Source of the DNA: Aliamphritea hakodatensis
GTDB taxonomy: Bacteria; Pseudomonadota; Gammaproteobacteria; Pseudomonadales; Balneatricaceae
Assembly: GCF_024347195.1 (NCBI RefSeq)
Contig: NZ_AP025281.1
Coordinates: 930,001-994,000, forward strand
DNA length: 64,000 bases
Direction of reading: 5' to 3'
Part shown: positions 61,235 to 64,000 of the stretch, one piece after another
How positions within the stretch are numbered: position 1 is the first letter of the stretch
Layout: each line of letters starts with the position of its first letter
Program-made: the position numbers and the translations under genes
Notes under the pieces: model-generated
What the model saw: the letters and a program-made list of their open reading frames with translations, nothing else
What the model was told of the DNA's origin: nothing
The model's database searches: none

Positions 61235-63940
61235 ATGACGACTAATTTTTATATTCCGGAAGATCATGCACCTTTACCGCCGAAAGATGCTGAAGTACTC
61301 ACTACTGCCTGTGATTACTGCATTGTGGCCTGTGGATATAAGGTTTACCGCTGGCCGCTGGAGAAAGCCAATGGTGGCATGAAAGCCAGTGAAAACGCCT
61401 TTGGGATTAATTTTCCCTCTGCGCCACTGCAGGCCTGGGTAGCCCCTTCGCAGCACAATGTGGTGATGCATAAAGGTAAGCCGCATAACATCGTAATTGT
61501 GCCGGATAAAGACACCAAACACGTTAACCGCAACGGTGATTCTTCCATGCGGGGCGGGATGATCGCCCAGAAAGTGTATAACCCCGGCACCGCAACCCGT
61601 GACCGTCTGACTCAGCCGCTGATCCGTATCGGCGGTACATTGCAGCCGGTCACCTGGGATATGGCACTGGAAATCGCGGCTGAAGTTGGCAAATACGTGA
61701 TGGAAAAACACGGTGAATCTGCGTACGGCGTAAAGACATATTCGTATCAGTACATCGAAAATACCTACGCGATTTCCAAGTATGCACTGCGTCACGTGAA
61801 TACCCCGAACTTCACCTTCCACGATACACCGTCGGATGTGACCTCTACGCCGGGGTTCCGGGATGCGGGCTTTGATAACTTCGGGCCGAGTTATGAAGAC
61901 TGGGGCAGTGCCGACACCCTGATGATCTGCGGGACTGACCCTTACGAAACCAAGACCATTCTGTTTACCCAGTTCATCATGCCGGCGATTTACTCCGGGA
62001 TGCAGACGGTGATTCTGAACCCGCGGGAAACCGCCGGCATTGCCTTCATGAAGAAACATGGCGGTTTGCATCTGGATATTAATCCCGGTTCAGACAACCT
62101 GGTGCTGGGGGCAATCTCCCGGGTCATTATGGAAAACGGCTGGGAAGATTCCGAGTGGATCAGCAAGTGGGTTAACAGCAAGTGGGAGTCTAACTCCGGC
62201 TTCGGTCAGGGTACCCGTAATACCCCGTGGCAGTGGCGTACCACCTGGGGCAAATTCCAGACTAATGGTTTTGAAGACTATAAAAAGTGGGTGTATGCCC
62301 AGCAGGAATATGACCCGAAATACGCGGCAAAGGTTGCCGGTATTGATGTGGATAAGATCTACAAAGCGGCAGAAATGCTGGCCAAACCGAAGGACGATGG
62401 CAGCCGCCGCAAAACGTCCATCGGGATTGAGAAGGGCTTCTACTGGTCGAACAACACTGGTAACACCAATGCCATCAGTTCGCTGGCAACCATTGTCGGT
62501 GCCGGTGGCCGTGAAGGCCGGGTCGTCGGTCGCTTTGGTGGGCACCAGCGTGGCGGCGTGAAGGGCGGTAAATTCCCGCGGAACAAGTCGCCGGAGAAAG
62601 TGCCGGGCCGGCGTCGCCGGGCGCTGGACACTGACCGCTGGCTGTATTCCGGCCATACCCGGTTTGCCCATGTCATCGGTACAACCTGGATTCAGTCTAT
62701 GAGTGGTTCTCAGGGGTTGCAGAAGAAGTTCTGGGAGCTGACCACCGCGAATCCGAATCAGGTCTACAGCTACGATAAGCAGGACATCATCGACACCCTG
62801 AAAAAGCGGGTGGATTCCGGCGGCATGGTGGTGGTGAACCAGGATATTTATCTGCGTGATCCGATCGGTGCCAAGTTTGCTGACATCGTGTTCCCGGCCG
62901 CGACCTGGGGTGAAGAAAACTTTATGCGCGCCAATGGCGAACGCCGCCTGCGGCTGTATCAGAAGTTTAATGATGCTCCGGGGCAGGCTAAACCGGACTG
63001 GTGGATCATTGCCCAACTGGCCAAGCGGATGGGCTATGACGGTTTCGACTGGCGTAACGCCAACGAAGTGGCGGAAGAGGCTTCCCGTTTCAGCCGTGGC
63101 AGCCGTAAAGACTTCCACATGATTAAGATTGCCGCCCATAAGGAAGGCAAAACCCTGCACGAAAAACTGCGTGAGTTCGGCACCGACGGCATTCAGGGGC
63201 CGGTGATGTATAACTACGAAACCGGTGAGCTGGTCGGGACTAAGCGTCTGCATGACACCGAACTGATGAATAAGCCGGAAGAACTGGCTGCCATGGGCCT
63301 GAAAGACGGCCCGCAGGAGGCCAACGTGTTGGGTAAGAAGTTAACCCACTTCAATTCTCAGACCGGTAAGGTCAACCTGCAGAAACATCCGTGGGGGCTG
63401 TTCAGTGATTTTTATGAATGGCTGACGCCGAAGGATGACGAACTGTGGTTCAGTAATGGCCGTATCAATGAAATCTGGCAGTCCGGCTTTGATGACGTGG
63501 AACGCCGTGCTTACGTGATTCAGCGCTGGCCGGAAAACTGGGTGGAAATCCATCCGGAAGACGCGAAGAAGCGGGGCATTGAATCAGGCGATCAGGTGAT
63601 GATGTATTCCGACCGCGTGGTCGGGGTGAAAGATACCATTCTGGGCGTCCATGCTGATGATTTCCAGTTCTCCGAGCTGATGAAAAACGGCCATGTGGAG
63701 CTGAGCAAAGGGGCGGTGACTGCCGTCGCTATTGTAACGCCGGCGGTGAAGAAAGGCGTGCTCTACGCCAACATGCTGGATATGCGGCAGCCGTCTAACT
63801 CCCTGAGTGCCCGGATCGTCGATAACATCAGTGGTAACTACAACTACAAAATGGGTGTCGCGCGGATTCGTAAGCTGGGTGAATCCCAGTACAAGAAGGA
63901 GTTCCGCAGCTTCTCATTCGCACCGCGCAATATTGTTTGA
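61235..63940 (+). CDS. idrA: Molybdopterin catalytic subunit, iodate reductase IdrA (arsenite oxidase-like)
   Basis: This 901-aa member of the DMSO reductase superfamily has the [3Fe-4S] set Cys26-x2-Cys29-x3-Cys33 and Ser104, exactly the C-x2-C-x3-C-x70-S pattern of AioA. There is no Tat signal, and the motif RFGGHQRGG corresponds to the AioA active-site RMGGHQ segment. It is longer than AioA (about 825 aa). The two di-haem peroxidase genes before the Rieske gene identify an idr cluster, so iodate rather than arsenite is the expected substrate; sequence alone cannot prove it. Mo-bis-MGD would be the cofactor. Confidence 0.85.
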   Translation: MTTNFYIPEDHAPLPPKDAEVLTTACDYCIVACGYKVYRWPLEKANGGMKASENAFGINFPSAPLQAWVAPSQHNVVMHKGKPHNIVIVPDKDTKHVNRNGDSSMRGGMIAQKVYNPGTATRDRLTQPLIRIGGTLQPVTWDMALEIAAEVGKYVMEKHGESAYGVKTYSYQYIENTYAISKYALRHVNTPNFTFHDTPSDVTSTPGFRDAGFDNFGPSYEDWGSADTLMICGTDPYETKTILFTQFIMPAIYSGMQTVILNPRETAGIAFMKKHGGLHLDINPGSDNLVLGAISRVIMENGWEDSEWISKWVNSKWESNSGFGQGTRNTPWQWRTTWGKFQTNGFEDYKKWVYAQQEYDPKYAAKVAGIDVDKIYKAAEMLAKPKDDGSRRKTSIGIEKGFYWSNNTGNTNAISSLATIVGAGGREGRVVGRFGGHQRGGVKGGKFPRNKSPEKVPGRRRRALDTDRWLYSGHTRFAHVIGTTWIQSMSGSQGLQKKFWELTTANPNQVYSYDKQDIIDTLKKRVDSGGMVVVNQDIYLRDPIGAKFADIVFPAATWGEENFMRANGERRLRLYQKFNDAPGQAKPDWWIIAQLAKRMGYDGFDWRNANEVAEEASRFSRGSRKDFHMIKIAAHKEGKTLHEKLREFGTDGIQGPVMYNYETGELVGTKRLHDTELMNKPEELAAMGLKDGPQEANVLGKKLTHFNSQTGKVNLQKHPWGLFSDFYEWLTPKDDELWFSNGRINEIWQSGFDDVERRAYVIQRWPENWVEIHPEDAKKRGIESGDQVMMYSDRVVGVKDTILGVHADDFQFSELMKNGHVELSKGAVTAVAIVTPAVKKGVLYANMLDMRQPSNSLSARIVDNISGNYNYKMGVARIRKLGESQYKKEFRSFSFAPRNIV

Positions 63941-63969
63941 TCAATATTGTCTGATCTAAGTTTGGTGGG

Positions 63970-64000
63970 CTGCTATTACCGACTGGACAGGTAATGGCAG
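63970..64000 (+). terminator. Probable terminator hairpin after idrA (cut by window end)
   Basis: CTGCTATTACC and GGTAATGGCAG form an 11-bp stem with one G-T pair around a nine-base loop. The following bases, which would show a T run, are outside the window. Confidence 0.5.

Noticed and set aside
62090..63253. Long open frame on the minus strand inside idrA (387 codons)
   Set aside because: It is antisense to a clear molybdoenzyme, shows no recognisable domain, and reflects codon bias. The same applies to 61274-62071.
61235..63940. Naming the molybdoenzyme arsenite oxidase AioA
   Set aside because: The Rieske/molybdopterin pair alone would fit, but two di-haem peroxidase genes in the same operon are the mark of iodate reductase clusters, and no arsenic resistance or sensing genes are nearby.
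1..64000. CRISPR arrays, rRNA, tRNA, insertion sequences or prophage genes
   Set aside because: I looked for regular short repeats, transposase or integrase motifs and cloverleaf-like or conserved rRNA segments and saw none; small RNA genes could be missed by eye.

Overview
This 64 kb window is bacterial chromosome, about 50-55% GC by eye, with about 60 genes, few long gaps, and no rRNA, tRNA, CRISPR or insertion sequence that I could recognise. Gene order lptD / amgK-murU-djlA and rpe-gph, BCCT, TRAP and OpuA-type uptake systems, abundant LysR and GcvA-type regulators, and N-methyl compound catabolism point to a marine gammaproteobacterium. An Oceanospirillales-like organism is my inference.

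Layout. 1-6.0 kb: envelope and housekeeping genes (lptD 5' end, MurNAc/GlcNAc recycling kinase and MurU, djlA, rpe, gph). 6.0-9.3 kb: a COG0523 GTPase and a translationally coupled three-gene set (DUF2269, DUF4166, saccharopine-dehydrogenase-like). 9.5-18.4 kb: onium-compound region with a MarR regulator, a betaine-type ABC importer, a GcvA-like regulator, a dimethylglycine-dehydrogenase-like flavoprotein and a non-pyrrolysine MttB homologue. 18.5-21.3 kb: PQQ-type sugar dehydrogenase, truncated haemoglobin, and a CheW protein with an inserted zinc-binding CZB domain. 21.3-27.4 kb: LysR regulator, TRAP transporter and an N,N-dimethylformamidase-like enzyme. 28.2-40.2 kb: a large catabolic locus with a flavoprotein, a CaiT-like BCCT transporter, two enolase-superfamily enzymes, LysR, a membrane di-iron oxygenase with its own Rieske ferredoxin and reductase, a DddP-like M24 enzyme, a PanB-like enzyme and a GntR regulator. 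I cannot match it to a pathway I know, and it is the best candidate here for an undescribed route. 40.2-51.3 kb: mixed genes, including cysQ, threonine catabolism (XRE-cupin regulator, tdh-kbl), a DUF4160/DUF2442 pair, a GlxA-type regulator, a cysteine hydrolase, and a large protein resembling Fe-S uracil-DNA glycosylases.

51.4-64 kb holds a dissimilatory iodate reductase-type cluster: two di-haem peroxidases, a Tat-exported Rieske subunit and a molybdopterin catalytic subunit (idrP2-idrP1-idrB-idrA). Divergent from it is a HEAT-repeat protein, histidine kinase and sigma-54 activator operon. The shared intergenic region contains a good -24/-12 promoter in front of idrP2. Two direct-repeat copies, exactly 42 bp apart, lie upstream where enhancer sites would be. 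I infer that the HEAT/kinase/activator module switches on the idr operon through sigma-54.

Starts were re-chosen by ribosome-binding sites and overlaps where the longest reading frame looked too long. Functions rest on motifs and remembered families; no database search was possible.
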